NCBI GenBank assembly: GCA_028095005.1 | Contig: CM051459.1 | Location: 259,952,229 to 260,016,228 of the forward strand | Length of the DNA stretch: 64,000 bases | Direction: 5' to 3' | Origin: Rhynchospora pubera | Lineage: Eukaryota > Streptophyta > Magnoliopsida > Poales > Cyperaceae | Made by a program: the position numbers and the translations under genes | Shown: one piece after another, positions 23,834 to 35,883 of the stretch | Layout: the number at the start of each line of letters is the position of its first letter | How positions within the stretch are numbered: position 1 is the stretch's first letter | Notes under the pieces: model-generated | Database searches by the model: none | The model's input: the letters and a program-made list of their open reading frames with translations, nothing else | Told to the model about the DNA's origin: nothing

Positions 23834-23880
23834 GCAAAGAAACACTTGGGCAAAAGAAAGAAGAACAAAAGAAAAGAAAA

Positions 23881-24210
23881 TTGGGGAATGTGACAAAGGA
23901 AGATAGGGAATGCATACCTTTGTCAGTAAGATTAAGCCGACCATACTCTTTTAAGAAAGACAAGATATGGGAAGTGGCTGCGCTAGCCAAGAAACATGGT
24001 TGCCCAATAAGATTAACTGAAAGAACTTCTAGATCACAAGAAAGCCCGGTTCTCGATACTCTTGAGGCCAACTTTTGTGCTTACCATGTGAAGAGAGGAC
24101 ACAGTTTAAAAGAATGTTTTACCTTCAAGGATTGGGTTGAGGAGCGATACCAAGCGGGCGTGCTACCTCTCCCTGAGCATGTTCTCCAAACACCAGCTCC
24201 TCATGAATGA
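23881..24210 (+). pseudogene. Second Cys/His module of element B, out of frame
   Basis: A 109-aa open frame with no ATG at its start (it opens at TTG), in a different frame from the main ORF. It repeats that ORF's module: LSRPYSFKKDK followed by FCAYHVKRGHSLKECFTFKD. It is probably the decayed or frameshifted continuation of the gag-like protein. Confidence 0.6.
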
Positions 24211-25352
24211 ATAGATGTAAGATGCATCCAAACCCATGTTTGAACCATAGCAAACCATTTTGAAATTCCATGTACTTTCTTTTTGAATCCCTAGCATGTC
24301 CAACAAAAATTCAAAATAATCCTTAGACATTCCTATACACAATAAAGGCCTGACCAATAAACTTAAGAATCTTGAATGAGACTCGAAAATCCCCAAAACT
24401 TAAAACCATAACAAATAACCAAAACTTCAACTTTAAATAATAAGTCTCAAGTCCCATCGGGCTAAAGCTTGAAAGGGTGTTCCATTCCTTTGAACATTAT
24501 GGGATATTCCTTTGCGAGGCCCTAAATAAATATGGCAAAAATAAATAAATGAAAATCCAACAAAAGTCCCTAACCTTAAAAGTCCAAATGAAAAATAAAT
24601 TAAACCCTACTTAATTAGAGTCCAAAAGAAACCAAGCACAATAAAATCCAAATAAATAAAGTCAAATTTGTTCCGCCGGGCCTAAGTTCGAAGGAATGTC
24701 TTTGTCCTTTTGGACATTCATAGACATTTCTTTTACGAAGGCCTACATTTTAAGAAAAATGTCAATACCGCCAATGCCGATATTGAGTGCCATCATATTG
24801 AGTGCCCATACCTAAAAAGAGAGGGTGAGAAATGAGAGGGTGAGCATAACAAAGGGTGACTTGCCTTTATGGCTCCATAAGTCATTGCTTCCACTTAAAT
24901 ATTCCCAAATCCACAAAATCCACCAACCAAAAAGAAAAATAAATAACCGTGTTGAGGAAGCCTGTGTGGTTTCTGAATACACGGAAAAGTGAAATTACCC
25001 AAAAGTTTTGTACTTTGTACTTTAAACAAGGTACTAGGTGCCTGTTCATCTCACCGAATGAAAGGATGAACAAAAGTTTTGTCTTGAACTTTAAATAAGA
25101 CACTGGAGAACGTCAACACTGAAATAAGTGCTTATACTGGGGCAGTCAAACAAGACAAGGATCAACAACAACCAAACTGGGATAAGAGCCTAAAGATCAA
25201 CCTAAATCAGATACAAATCAAAGGGATAAGAGATAACCTAAGGAACTACAAGGTGAAGTCAAACCATGACAAAGAGCAAGGGGTCAAGAAGGGGCCACCA
25301 GAGTACGCTGTTCTGCCCAAGATCCTCACAACCTACTCTGGTGGGGGGCATT
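24211..25352 (+). other. Element B 3' internal region
   Basis: No coding domain. Two related blocks (TCCCATCGGGCTAAAGCTTG ~24451 and TTCCGCCGGGCCTAAGTTCG ~24670) look like an old duplication. A second pair of repeats, CAAAAGTTTTGTxxTxxACTTTAAA, lies near 25000 and 25070. It ends with the polypurine tract GGTGGGGGGCATT at 25340..25352. Confidence 0.65.
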
Positions 25353-28300
25353 TGTTTGACCCTAAAATTTCGCGATTCGAGACACATACCGATTTACGAG
25401 AAGTTTGAGAAAATCATGAAAAATAGCAAATGGACCCCAAAAATTATGGAAAAATACCCAAAAATCCAGTGTAGCATGAGGAAGATTATGGTTCTTTCAG
25501 AATGGTCAAAGAAGCTGTAGAATTCCCATTTTATGCAAAGAAGCCCCTGATTTTGGAGAAATTAAATAAAATAGGAGTAGGGGTATTTTTGGAACATTCT
25601 TGATTCTATTGGATTCTACGCATTTTTATGAAGCTGTGTACGAAATTTCATGGAGAAACTCAATAGGGAAGGGGTCCAAATAATTTATTTGGTTTTAGCA
25701 ACAATAAAATTGATTTAAAAGGTGAAATGGAGAATAGCAGATTTGAGGAAATGGAGAAGAGATGGCCAAAGGGATTCAAATTTTCCCCTAACGCAGAGGC
25801 AACTTGGGTGCGTCTGTTTTGTCATGCACCATGCACAGAGAGATGTGGAGAACCAAATTGGTTCACTATAGTCCAGGTCTACGCGAATTGAAGAATAGAG
25901 GGGCGCTGGTTTCTCTCTCATTAAACCTTACATGTGGGGCCCGTCTGAAGAGCTTTCTTCCTCCTTGGTAAAAAGAAGGAGAGATGAAACTAGCCGTGTT
26001 TTACTGTGGAGGCCGAGTGAAAATGCAAAAGGAGGCGACGTGGCTCATTCTCCATCCACAGACGCGAAACCACCATCTCTAGTCCATGGTTTTGCGATAC
26101 CAAGCCCTAGCGCAGCCCATTTGAGGCCACTGGATCATGATCAGACGGTGAAGGGATGGCACGGCTCAAAACCTAAACCCTAAAGCCACTGCTATATAAA
26201 TACCTTAAATCGAAGCCAAAAAAAAAAAGGAGGGGAGAGGAGAGCAGCCACCACCTTGGGTTAGGGTTTAGGCAGTGAATTAGAGAATTAGAAGAGAAGT
26301 TGAGGCTAGGCATTTTATCAAGCATTCGGGGAAGAAAGGAAAAGAGGGTAAATTAAGTGAAGTAAGCTTGTAATCTCCATTTTGAAAAGGAAATAAACTT
26401 GTTTTTAGTCTCCATCTGCTGTTTTGATTGTTTCTTTTCTCCAACTCGGCCACCAATCAATGGTGAGCTTGAGTATATGTATCAATGCTCCTAGGAGCCA
26501 TGGTCTGAAGCATAGCATCAGTCATGGTCCTAGGATGGTTCTAGGATGTCTCATGAGGGTCTGGAGCATAGCTCCTAGCTTCATGGGATGTCCTATTGTT
26601 CAATAAAGAAGCACACTATGGCTGCCATGTAGAGGTCTTGAGCATAGCTAAGTCTCTCATGGTGGTCTTAATTTGGCTTGGCATAGGTCCAGAGCATAGC
26701 ACTGGCTTAACCATGTCCAAAGAATTTGCAAAATTCAAAATACAATAAAAATGGTAGAATCATATCAAACCTCAAACCAGCCCTCATGTTTACAATTTGC
26801 TCAAAATGTAGGATTAAAATGCATAAAAATAGCATAGGTCTTGTCTATTATAAGTATGTCTTATGTCTTCATGAAATAAAATGCATATATACATGTGTCT
26901 AAGTATGGTCAGAAATGAAGTAAATGAAAGAATGAGGTTTTATATTTGCATAAAGACACAAAAATACACATGACTGGCAGGTACAAGGCTACATGGACAG
27001 CAGGGAATAAAATTTTCTGTTTAAATGATTATTTTCTTAAATAAATTACTGTTTTACAAAATCTTGGGTTTCTCTACAAATATAAAAATGAAAAATGAAC
27101 TCTCAATTGTGAAATGCACTTCTTGTAACATCTTGTGACTTGTGAAATTGAATTTACTGCATTTAAGTAACTCTATACAAGGAATTCATCAAAACAATAA
27201 CAAAATTGATCAAATATGGAAATTGAAAATTGGAACTAGTGCCAATTGCTTGCTTTCACTTTCTGTGATGACTTAAACATGTAGAACAAACTGCAATTGA
27301 TTTAAAGGTTAAATCAAACTCATTTGCTGCAATTTCACTTACAGGCAAAAGTTAAAATTGACATAAATATGTAAGTCTGTTCCCTTGTCTCTCGTAGCAA
27401 ATTGCGAGAATCTAAATTGAAATAATCACATAAACAAACTAGGTTGAACCTCCTAAAGATGTTTGAGTCATCACTGGCTCAAAGAAATGTTCAAGTGGGC
27501 TCCACGAGTTGAGCTCAGTCCTAACAAAAATCGAGCCGAAGTGTCTCAGCCCAGTACATCCACTTAAGGGTTCCTCCAAGCTAAATTAACGTCACTATAG
27601 TCTTCAACATAGACCCTTGGGTGCAAGAAACCTGCTTCTGGCAAGGAAAAGCAATCAGAAAGCTCCACTCGCCGTTAATGGAGGCTCGAGTTTCCTCAAG
27701 TCCTACCAGACAGAACGAGGCCCCATAGAGATGACGAAGCCTACCAAACTGTTCTCCTTGAGCTCACGATTCCAACGCACTCAAGATTGACTCCATTGGT
27801 GGCCTGAAACGCCGCAATTTCGTCGGAGAAAAGACGAGGACCTTTCCGCAAAAAAGACCACCTCCACGCGGGGAAGAAGGGTTCAAACCCGCATCAAGCG
27901 AGATCTTCTGTGGCCATCTGATTTGTGGCGGGTCACTGACATGACAGCGACTCGTTACATCCAACGTTCTGAACTTAAAATAAATCTGACATGTGGGGCC
28001 CATTGTCAGAAAGATAAAAATAAAAAAATAATAAATAAATGCCACGTCAGCAGGCTCATCAGCGCTAAATCAGATCAAGTCAGCAGCCACGTCAACCTTC
28101 TCTGATGACGTGGACCAACCAGAAAATTCCAAATAAATAGAAAACTTCAAAAATTCATTAAAAATAGTAGGAAACTCAGAAAAATATAAATAAAATATCC
28201 ACAAAATCCTAAAAATCCAAATAAACCAAATTCACTGATATTGTGATATAAAAATCTGTCAAATTATTGGTCTTTTCTATTTTTGAATATTTCCAATATT

Positions 28301-29469
28301 AAATAAATTTTATAAAATTCTAAAATGATGTCAAATCAATTTGTAAAATTTTAAAATGATATTAAAACTCAATTAAATTGTCTTAACAAATTTTCATAAA
28401 TAAAGATGGAGAATTTAAAGGGAATATATCAAATTACAAGTATTTTTGAAAATAAACATAACTAAAAATATAAAAAGATATTTCAAAAGTCTAGAATTAA
28501 AAAATAAAAATAAAAGGAAATTGTGAAAATAATAAAACCCAAGGAGAAACTCAAGAAATTAAAAGTCCAAACACGAATCCCGAAATCAAGACCGAAACCT
28601 CTCCAGTCAAAGGAACGAAATCTCTTCATCAAATCGAAATCGACTTCAAGAAACTCCAAGATCGAAAATTCTCAAGAAACGGTCCAAAATAATCCCGAGA
28701 AATTCAAATCAAATCCAAGACTTAAAATAGTCTTGAAATCTCAAATCAAATTGGAAGGTCTAAAATATACTTGAAATTCAAATCAAATCCAAATCAAATC
28801 CAAGACCTAAAATAGTCTTGGAATTTCAAATTAAATCAAACTCAAAAGGTCCAAAATAGCCTTCGAATCAAACTCAAATCCAAGGCCCAAAATAGCCTTG
28901 AAATTCAAATCAAATCCAAATCAAATCGAAAGGCCCAAAGTAGCCTTCAAATCAAATCCAAATCCCAAGGTCCAAAATAACCTTGAAAACTCAAATCCAA
29001 ATTCAAATCGTCCAAAGGCCCAAAATAGCCTAAGGATCTAAAATAACGCCCCAACACCAAGAAATGAAATAAAGTCTGTATCAAATAACAAAATCATTCA
29101 AGTGTCCTCAATTGGGTCCCGTTAATTAGGTTTGGTACACCAATTGAGTCCAGTCTAAACCAAAAGAAAAGAAATAAAATACAAAACAAATGATTCCTCC
29201 TAGCCTTTACATAAAATTCTTCAGATCCCTTAATCAGAGGTTCTCGTGAGCGATCACGGGGTAATTAACAGTAGGGGCTTGCGCCTACTGGAAAGAAAGG
29301 ACCCACGAAATCAACAAACCTCTTTAAGAAGCGACTCATGTTTTGGTTCTCTTGTCGCTAAGAGATACTCGAACTGAGATCGAACCTTAAGGGGGGTGAA
29401 TCTAGGCTATGTTCCCATTGTTCTTTGAGAAATTCCTTCGTGGAGAATAATGACGAAAAAGCCGCGATA
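25353..29469 (+). repeat. Element B 3' LTR
   Basis: Copy of 17104..21219 at an offset of 8,249. Its last bases read GCCGCGATA, so the terminal CA has become TA. Confidence 0.95.
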
Positions 29470-29474
29470 GTCGG

Positions 29475-30704
29475 TCCGGTTTTTACACAATTTTTGCTAC
29501 TAGCTCCGCCCCCAGAGTTTGTGGTTAAGTTGGTGGGAAGAAGTCTCAACGCTCCTCGTTTTCACAACTATTTAAGTTTGTCCAATTTGAGGTTGCTTGT
29601 TGGTGATTCAAGCTTTAAAACAATTTCGTACACAAGACAGGGTTCACTTTACAATTTCTAAGGATAACAAAATCTTTTTCAAAAACCAGCGGTTTCACAA
29701 GTCCGTTCACTCGGCGAAAGATTTCAGTTTTGACTAAATCGTGTTCAAACGATTCTTAAGCAACCAAGTTTTAGACCCAAATACCCTTAGTTTTGAAATT
29801 CCTCGGCCCATTGGTACTTGAACAAACCCAAAACGTCTCAACAACGAGAGTTTTCGAAATCCAAGTTAAGATTTGAGAAAAGAAGTCAAACACCAAGTTT
29901 TTGCAATGAATCAATATCAAGAAGAGCTTAGCTATGCTTAAAATCAAGTTCCCAACCCTCAAAATCAGTTTAAGAACAATCGTGACTCAATTCAGAAGAA
30001 ATAGGGAAGAATTTGGACCGAATTCGGTTGAATTCGGACCGAATTGCAGGGTCTATTTTGCAAAAAAAAATTCAGAAAACAAGCGTTTTTGAGGAATTTT
30101 CAAGAAAATAAGGCTTGTTTCGTTTTTCCTTTCCCTCCCCCCAAACTTAAAGCACAGCATTGTCCTCAATGCAACACAGAGAAAAATAAAAAGGAGGAAA
30201 AAGGAAACTAATCAGATCAAGGTATGGAGAAATTGTGCGGGCTCGTCATTGGAGAGTGGGCTTTTTGCCTTTTTGTGTTGCAGTTTGTTGTTTCGGCTTT
30301 TCTTGACTCTTTGCATCCATTGCCATTTGCCCCAAGCGTTGCTTGACTGCACATGATGGTTGATTCGCATGAGGTCGTGCGTGGGCGCGTGATGCCAATT
30401 TTCGCGTCCCTTTTGGTGCTCTAGCACGAATCAACCATGTCTCTTTGCTACACACATCAAGAAAAATAATGCTTAAATCGAAAATCCTATGAAAAATTTA
30501 AAGTCTTAATTAAATTATTTTTTTTTTATTGTTTTATAATTTTTTTGTGATTTTCGAGGATCTTTTGGAACATTAAATAACAAATAATATGAAATAGAAT
30601 AAAGCAAAATATAATAAAATAAAATGAAATAAAAGAGAGAAGAATTCTTGGGTTGCCTCCCAAGAAGCGCTTGTTTTAGGTCGTGAGATTGACCCTCATT
30701 TGAC
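29475..30704 (-). other. Element A 3' untranslated region (proximal part)
   Basis: Noncoding sequence between the pol-derived frame and element B. It carries one palindrome pair (~30017..30051) and a second AAGTTTGGGGGG tract at 30136..30153 (minus strand), a possible central polypurine tract. Confidence 0.6.
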
Positions 30705-31229
30705 TCATGTCGCGGGCGGTGGATCGAGAAGCGAAACAACCATTGCTTCTCCTACTTCATGATTGGCGATGTAGTGCTTTAGGCGCTGCCCGTTGACAAT
30801 GAAGGGCTGAGAATTCTTGTCGCAAATGTCATCAAAGATCTCCACTTCAAGAATCGGGTTGAGAGGCATCTCGCTCCGCTTGGATATGTTCTCCGCCCTT
30901 TGACACTGGTCACAAGACAAAACAAAAGAACGAACGTCCTTAAATAAAGTTGGCCAGTAAAGACCGGATTGCAGTACCTTAGCGGCCGTTTTGGAGAAGG
31001 ATGCATGGACGCCGTAAGCTGAGGAATGACAGTGAGCGAGAACGGGTCGAACTTCCTCATACGGAATGCATCGCCGATAAACATCATCAACGCCAAGTTT
31101 GAACAAGAAAGGCTCCTCCCAAAAGTAGTACTTGGCGTCTAATTTGAGTTTCTTTCTTTGTTGGTAAGTCATCTCGGGAGGCAACGCGTCGCTTGCCAAG
31201 TAGTTTGCCAGGTCTGTGTACCAAGGTGC

Positions 31230-31440
31230 CTGGAATTCGGACCGAATTGGTTGGAATTCGGACCGAATTCTTGGCTGAGAAATTGTCCTGTCAGTTCCAG
31301 AGGGGTGAATTCGGTCCGAATTGGGTGGAATTCGGTCCGAATTGGGTGGAATTCGGTCCGAATTGCTACATGAGAAAATTTCAGAAGTTCCAGAAACCTC
31401 AATTCGGTCCGAATTGGGTGGAATTCGGTCCGAATTGCTA
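31230..31440. repeat. Palindrome array between protease and integrase parts
   Basis: Seven copies of AATTCGG(T/A)CCGAATT in groups of two, three and two, spaced mostly at 21 bp. In frame on the minus strand they encode NSDRI or IRSEF units. The array stands where RT/RNase H would be expected. Confidence 0.92.
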
Positions 31441-32112
31441 CATGAGAATTCAGGTTCTGTCTTATCTGTGACCTCTTGGATGGATTCCTCTACAGCAATT
31501 GCCTCCTGTATTCCACAACATGGCTCGTGATAGCCCCAAAGAGAGCCTGAGTATTGTTCTTCGAGTAGTCTCTCGACCGGGACCTCTTCCATGTCGGTTC
31601 GGTAGCAATATTCAAGCTGGTTTGAGCACTTCATAGCTTGATTGATCGAGTATTTCCATTGTTCTCCACCGACCCTCACCAAAATAGTTCCATCTTTCAT
31701 GTCCATTAGAATACCTGCAGTTCTAAGGAAGGGACGCCCCAAAATGATGGAAACGTCTTCATCTTCCTCCATGTCTATTACCACAAAATCGCCTGGGATA
31801 AAGAATTTCCCAAGCCTGACCGGAATGTCCTTAATTTCACCAATAGGCCGTCGAACTGACGAGTCTGCAAGTTTCAGGGTCCCGTTGGACGGCTTTAAAA
31901 TTCCAATGCCAATTCGATCGAACACAGACTTTGGCATGAGACTTACGCTTGCTCCATTGTCACATAGGGCTTTTTTGATTATTGTCCCACAAATGGTGCA
32001 TGGTACGGTGAATCTGCCAGGATCGTCCATCTTACTAAGATAAAAGACCCTTATGTGTTGATCAGGTGCCTTCAGCAGCGGGTTCGAAGCAGATGTGTGC
32101 TTAACTCCTTTG

Positions 32113-32212
32113 AATTCGGTCCGAATTGGGTGGAATTCGGACCGAATTGGTGCCTCTGGATTTTGTCGCGACGTAATTCGGTCCGAATTAGTAGGAATTC
32201 GGTCCGAATTCG
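32113..32212. repeat. Palindrome cassette between gag and protease
   Basis: Two pairs of the 15-bp near-palindrome ~63 bp apart. Translated on the minus strand they read NSDRIPTNSDRI then IRSEFHPIRTEF. Confidence 0.92.
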
Positions 32213-33778
32213 GCTCAGGTTCAGCTGCGGATGTGTCTTTTGGCTGAACTTCCTTGGGCATAGGTGGGTCCTTGTACTGAGTGCCACTGCTGAGTGTGTG
32301 CACCGCTTTGATTTTCGCACGAGGGTTTGGCTCGGGTTGACTTGGGCGAGTGTTTTGAGATGCCAAGAACACTTCCATCATCTTTTCCATCCGCAAAGCG
32401 GCTCCAGATTCTTTTTGAAGTTTAGTCATTCCCTCAAGAATTGTCTCATTTAGGACTTTTTGAGTCTCCATGAATTGCTCAACTCGAGGTGCAATATAGT
32501 CCTTCCCTTGAAAGTTTTGCCCTCGGTCATAGTTGAATGGAGCATCTCGGTTTTGATTCAGTTGGGGTTGGTTACCAGTTTTGTTGGTGTGCATTTTTCT
32601 TGGGACAAAAGTGTGGTTTTGATAGTTTCCTTGGCAACCACCCGCTTCGTCATCCTCCATTGCACCTTGGTACCGATTGCGAACATATTCAAAGGACATG
32701 ACTTCTTCGGGCTCTCTATTCCCGTATTGGAGAGGGCAATTAGAGAACATGTGTCCTTCTTCTCCACACACTCCACATTCTTTGTATGGTGGGCGTGTGC
32801 CACCAATTGACTGCATCTTCGCGAGCTCGGCTTCCAAACGAGCGATCCTGTCTCGCGTGTCTTTGATCTCCTTGACTTCATGCTTAGGTGGATTGTTTCT
32901 TGTTGGGTTGGGCGCCGGCCAATTGTATTGCAGGGCGCATCTCTCAATGGCATCACGTGCTTGCTCCGCATCGAGTTGTGTGAAGCTTCCACCTGAAAGA
33001 GCATCAACATTCACTTTAATATTATCATAAAGACCGTTATAAAACGAGTGAATGGTCAACCAATCCTGAATTCCATGGTTAGGACAAGAGTTCTCCAAAT
33101 CTCTAAACCGTTCCCAAGTTTCCCTATATGATTCATCACCCCTTTGTTTGAAATTTGTGATTTCCCTCCTAATTTCAAAGACTCTTTTTGCTGGAAAGTA
33201 CCGTTCAAGGAAAATCCTTGCCATAGCTCCCCAACTATCAATTGACCCTCTTTTTAGTGTGTTGTACCATTTTTTAGCCTTATTCCTAAGAGAGAAGTGA
33301 AACAAGAGAAGCTTAATCGAATCCGGGGTGACCCCGTTGAATCTCAACAATTTGGTGCAATCAAGAAAGGTTTGTAAATGTGCGTGTGGGTCCTCCCGTT
33401 CAGCCCCATAGAATAGGTTTTGTTGCACGAGTGCAACGTGTGCAGGATTGATTTGCATGTTGTTGGCAGTGATTCCCCTAATCACGACTGGTCCATCCAC
33501 GTCTTGGACTCGAGGGGCAGAATGCTCGCGGAGAGACTTGTTGGACCCCTGAGCTCTGTAGTGATTCAATGGTGCTCCATGAATGCTGCCGCCATTGTTA
33601 AAATTTGCGTTGCGCTCTTCCTTGAGGACGAGTCGCTCTTGCTCAAGTATGAGTCAGTCTTGTAGAATCCTTTGTTGGGTGGCCTCTAACTCAAGGCGTA
33701 GAGCCTCAAGTTGCCTAGCTTCATCAGTGCGATCAGCCATCGGAATGCTTGTTCCTTCGCCCGTGTGCAGGTTCTGCA

Positions 33779-33880
33779 GGAATTCGGTCCGAATTGGTTG
33801 GAATTCGGTCCGAATTGTACCCTCTGGAACTTGCTGAGTTGTGATTCGGACCGGATTGGGCGGAATTCGGTCCGGATTCG
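33779..33880. repeat. Palindrome cassette near the gag N-terminus
   Basis: One intact pair (33779..33816) and one pair with C/G drift (GATTCGGACCGGATT, AATTCGGTCCGGATT). Same geometry as the other cassettes. Confidence 0.9.
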
Positions 33881-34136
33881 GTACCGGTTGTTGTTGCTTC
33901 TTCCCCATGCGAGCAGCGGCTTGCGTTGTGCTCGAGCTAGAGGCTTCGTGAGGGTTGTCTCCCTTACCCCTGAGGTTGTAATCGTGTGGAATTTGGGGTT
34001 GGGTGTTTCTTGACCCTCTAGCCAGCGTTAACCTACACACAAGAGATACAACAACAGATGTACCGAATGAGTAATAAGAATAAAAGAATGAGTCTAGTCT
34101 CTAATTACTTTAATAAGAAATAATATCATAACGTCA

Positions 34137-34157
34137 TCCCCGGCAACGGCGCCATTT
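34137..34157 (-). other. Element A primer-binding site
   Basis: On the minus strand, three bases after the LTR end: TGGCGCCGTTGCCGGGGA. This is a PBS well known in plant Ty3/gypsy elements and generally assigned to tRNA-Asp (from memory). Confidence 0.85.
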
Positions 34158-35883
34158 TGATCGAGGGTGTGAACCAAGGTCAAACAAATAATCCTTGTAC
34201 TCGACTAGACGTTTGTAGTAAAGTAAAGGTGTCGAACCCACAGAGATGGATATGAATATTATTCTTATTATTTCGTTAAATCTAGACAATAAAAACTTAG
34301 AAGAGAATCGGTAACTTGAATCGAACAAATTAAAGGAAGATAAAATTATGCAATTGCGAATAACGAGAATATGCAAAACAATTGAAATAGATAATTTTGG
34401 GGTTTTCTAACGGATTAAGATATGATAATAAAGATGCCTTAGGGTTCGATTTCACTTAGAACTGGCCACAGAGTCGCAAGACCTAGCACTGTCGTATTCG
34501 GCCTTGCTAATTTCACTGTGTAAATGCTGTGGTCTACCCTCTTGTTGATTTATCCAAGCCAAAGGTCCATCTAGCCAAACCTAACTCCCTAACCCTCCGC
34601 TTTCGCCTATTGGGTACGGTATTTGGAATGGGATCTAGTGTTGAATAACCTTCATCGAGTGTATTGCACCCCCAACTTTCGTTGTTCGGTGGACTTACTC
34701 GAGTTTACCAATGGTTTTCTACGAGGTATTTAGTTAGATTTTCGCCTAACTAGAAACGTTCACTTTTGGTTAGTAATTGGTCGACTTTCGCCATTGACCT
34801 ACCTCGAAATACTCGCACAGGACTCGATTAATATAATGTAGAGAAGTTCCCAACAAATGCGCGCGTACAAAAGTCGAGCAATACAAGTAGTAAACGGTCC
34901 AAACACAAGCAATTTCAATTAAAATCCCAAGGGTAATTGACTTCATCCATCAACAAAACAAATAAACCAAGCAAAACCTAGATCTAAGCTACATCGTTCC
35001 CTAAAGCAATGAGTTTTTAGCCTAACATACTAAGAGTAACAATGCAAATATCAGAATATAAGTTTAAACGAGACATAAATTCAGAAATTAAAGAGAGAAT
35101 TGGTTCGATACAACAAACAGTCAAGTTTCTAAGGTTGTCCACTGTTGCCGTCGCACTAGAGAACACCTTGAGATCTTCGGAACTCGTTGTAGCAGCAAGG
35201 AACAACTCTAATACGTCCTCTACCACCTGCCCAAGTCGCACAAGAAGAGAGAAAAGGTCCCAGAACCAGATCCAGATGTGCTGGAGAGAGAAAGGTGGAA
35301 AATAGAATGAAAGATAGCTCTTCCAAAGATGGAATATGCTTATATTACTCCTCTCCCCTCTCCTGGACAGCTAGGACGTGATTTTCCCTCATTTTGGGCG
35401 GAAAAATAGCCTTCCTAATGGAGAAAACGCTTTCAGGACGCAGCCAGAAACATTTCCGTGTATAGCAATTCGGACCGAATTCCAGACAATTCGGTCCGAA
35501 TTAGCTTCTCTGTAATTTTCTGTGACGCAATTCGGTCTGAATTGATGCTAATTCGGTCCGAATTCTTGTGCCAGCAATGCGCACCAATAGTGTTTTGAGC
35601 ATAATTTCTTCATCCGAGCTCCGATTGAGGTGATTCAAAGATCGATGGAAAGCTTACAATGAGCTCTACAATTATATTGCCTCCATTTAGCCATTTGATT
35701 CTCTTAAATCTACCATTTTATGCAATGATTATGCGTGATCCACCAAATTCCTACAAGACAAGTCAAATTCTACGGCAGCATTCAATCTTGCCAAACAAAC
35801 AGAAAAACAAGATAATATCACGGTTTTAGTCACAATTTCGATGTTAAGTCTGGCCAAAATATCAGTATAAATATGAGATATCA
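34158..35883 (-). repeat. Element A 5' LTR
   Basis: Partner of 14718..16443. It carries the same four palindromes at 35467..35564, one with a T change (TTCGGTCTGAATT). Confidence 0.95.

Larger units (their letters stand above)
17104..29469 (+). mobile_element. Nested LTR element B, gag-like ORF only
   Basis: LTRs 17104..21219 (4,116 bp) and 25353..29469 (4,117 bp). TSD GTCGG at 17099..17103 and 29470..29474, inside element A's 3' region. PBS-type sequence follows the left LTR and the tract GGTGGGGGGCATT precedes the right LTR, so orientation is plus. I count 12 substitutions and one A-run indel between LTRs (~0.3 %), so it is younger than A. It encodes a 782-aa gag-like protein and a second small module, but no protease, RT or integrase. 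It is a non-autonomous long-LTR element, possibly of the Tat/Ogre side of Ty3/gypsy; that assignment is tentative. Confidence 0.93.
30705..34040 (-). pseudogene. Element A gag-protease-integrase zinc-finger frame, one internal stop
   Basis: Open on the minus strand from 34040 (first ATG 33908) to 30705, except one in-frame TGA at 33654..33656. Order: basic N-terminal part with palindrome-encoded residues; gag core (DPHAHLQTFLDCTKLLRFNG; WETWERFRDLENSCPNHGI); CCHC knuckle CGVCGEEGHMFSNC; linker with palindromes; aspartic protease (CDNGASVSLMP flap side, IILGRPFLRTAG); linker with seven palindromes; H2C2 integrase zinc region (HCHSSAYGVHASFSKT, CDQCQR); then a jump to a short C-terminal piece (FIVNGQRLKHYIANHE). 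RT, RNase H and the integrase core are absent. The long open length despite these deletions is notable. Confidence 0.88.
14718..35883 (-). mobile_element. Athila-like non-autonomous Ty3/gypsy element (element A), with element B nested inside
   Basis: LTRs at 14718..16443 and 34158..35883, both 1,726 bp with TG...CA ends and 14 visible substitutions. Target duplication GTCAG at 14713..14717 and 35884..35888. The coding strand is minus: the PBS sits inside the right LTR and the purine tract next to the left one. Without nested element B (12,366 bp plus its 5-bp TSD) the element is about 8.8 kb. Its frame encodes gag, protease and the integrase zinc-finger region; RT, RNase H and the integrase core are missing. 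The gag style (FNGVTPDSIKLLLFHFSL) and two AAGTTTGGGGGG tracts fit the Athila group. It probably depends on an autonomous partner for enzymes. Confidence 0.93.

Noticed and set aside
31193..32453. Plus-strand frames rich in EFGPNWVEFGPN and similar
   Set aside because: Antisense readings of the palindrome cassettes in element A; palindromes give similar peptides on both strands.
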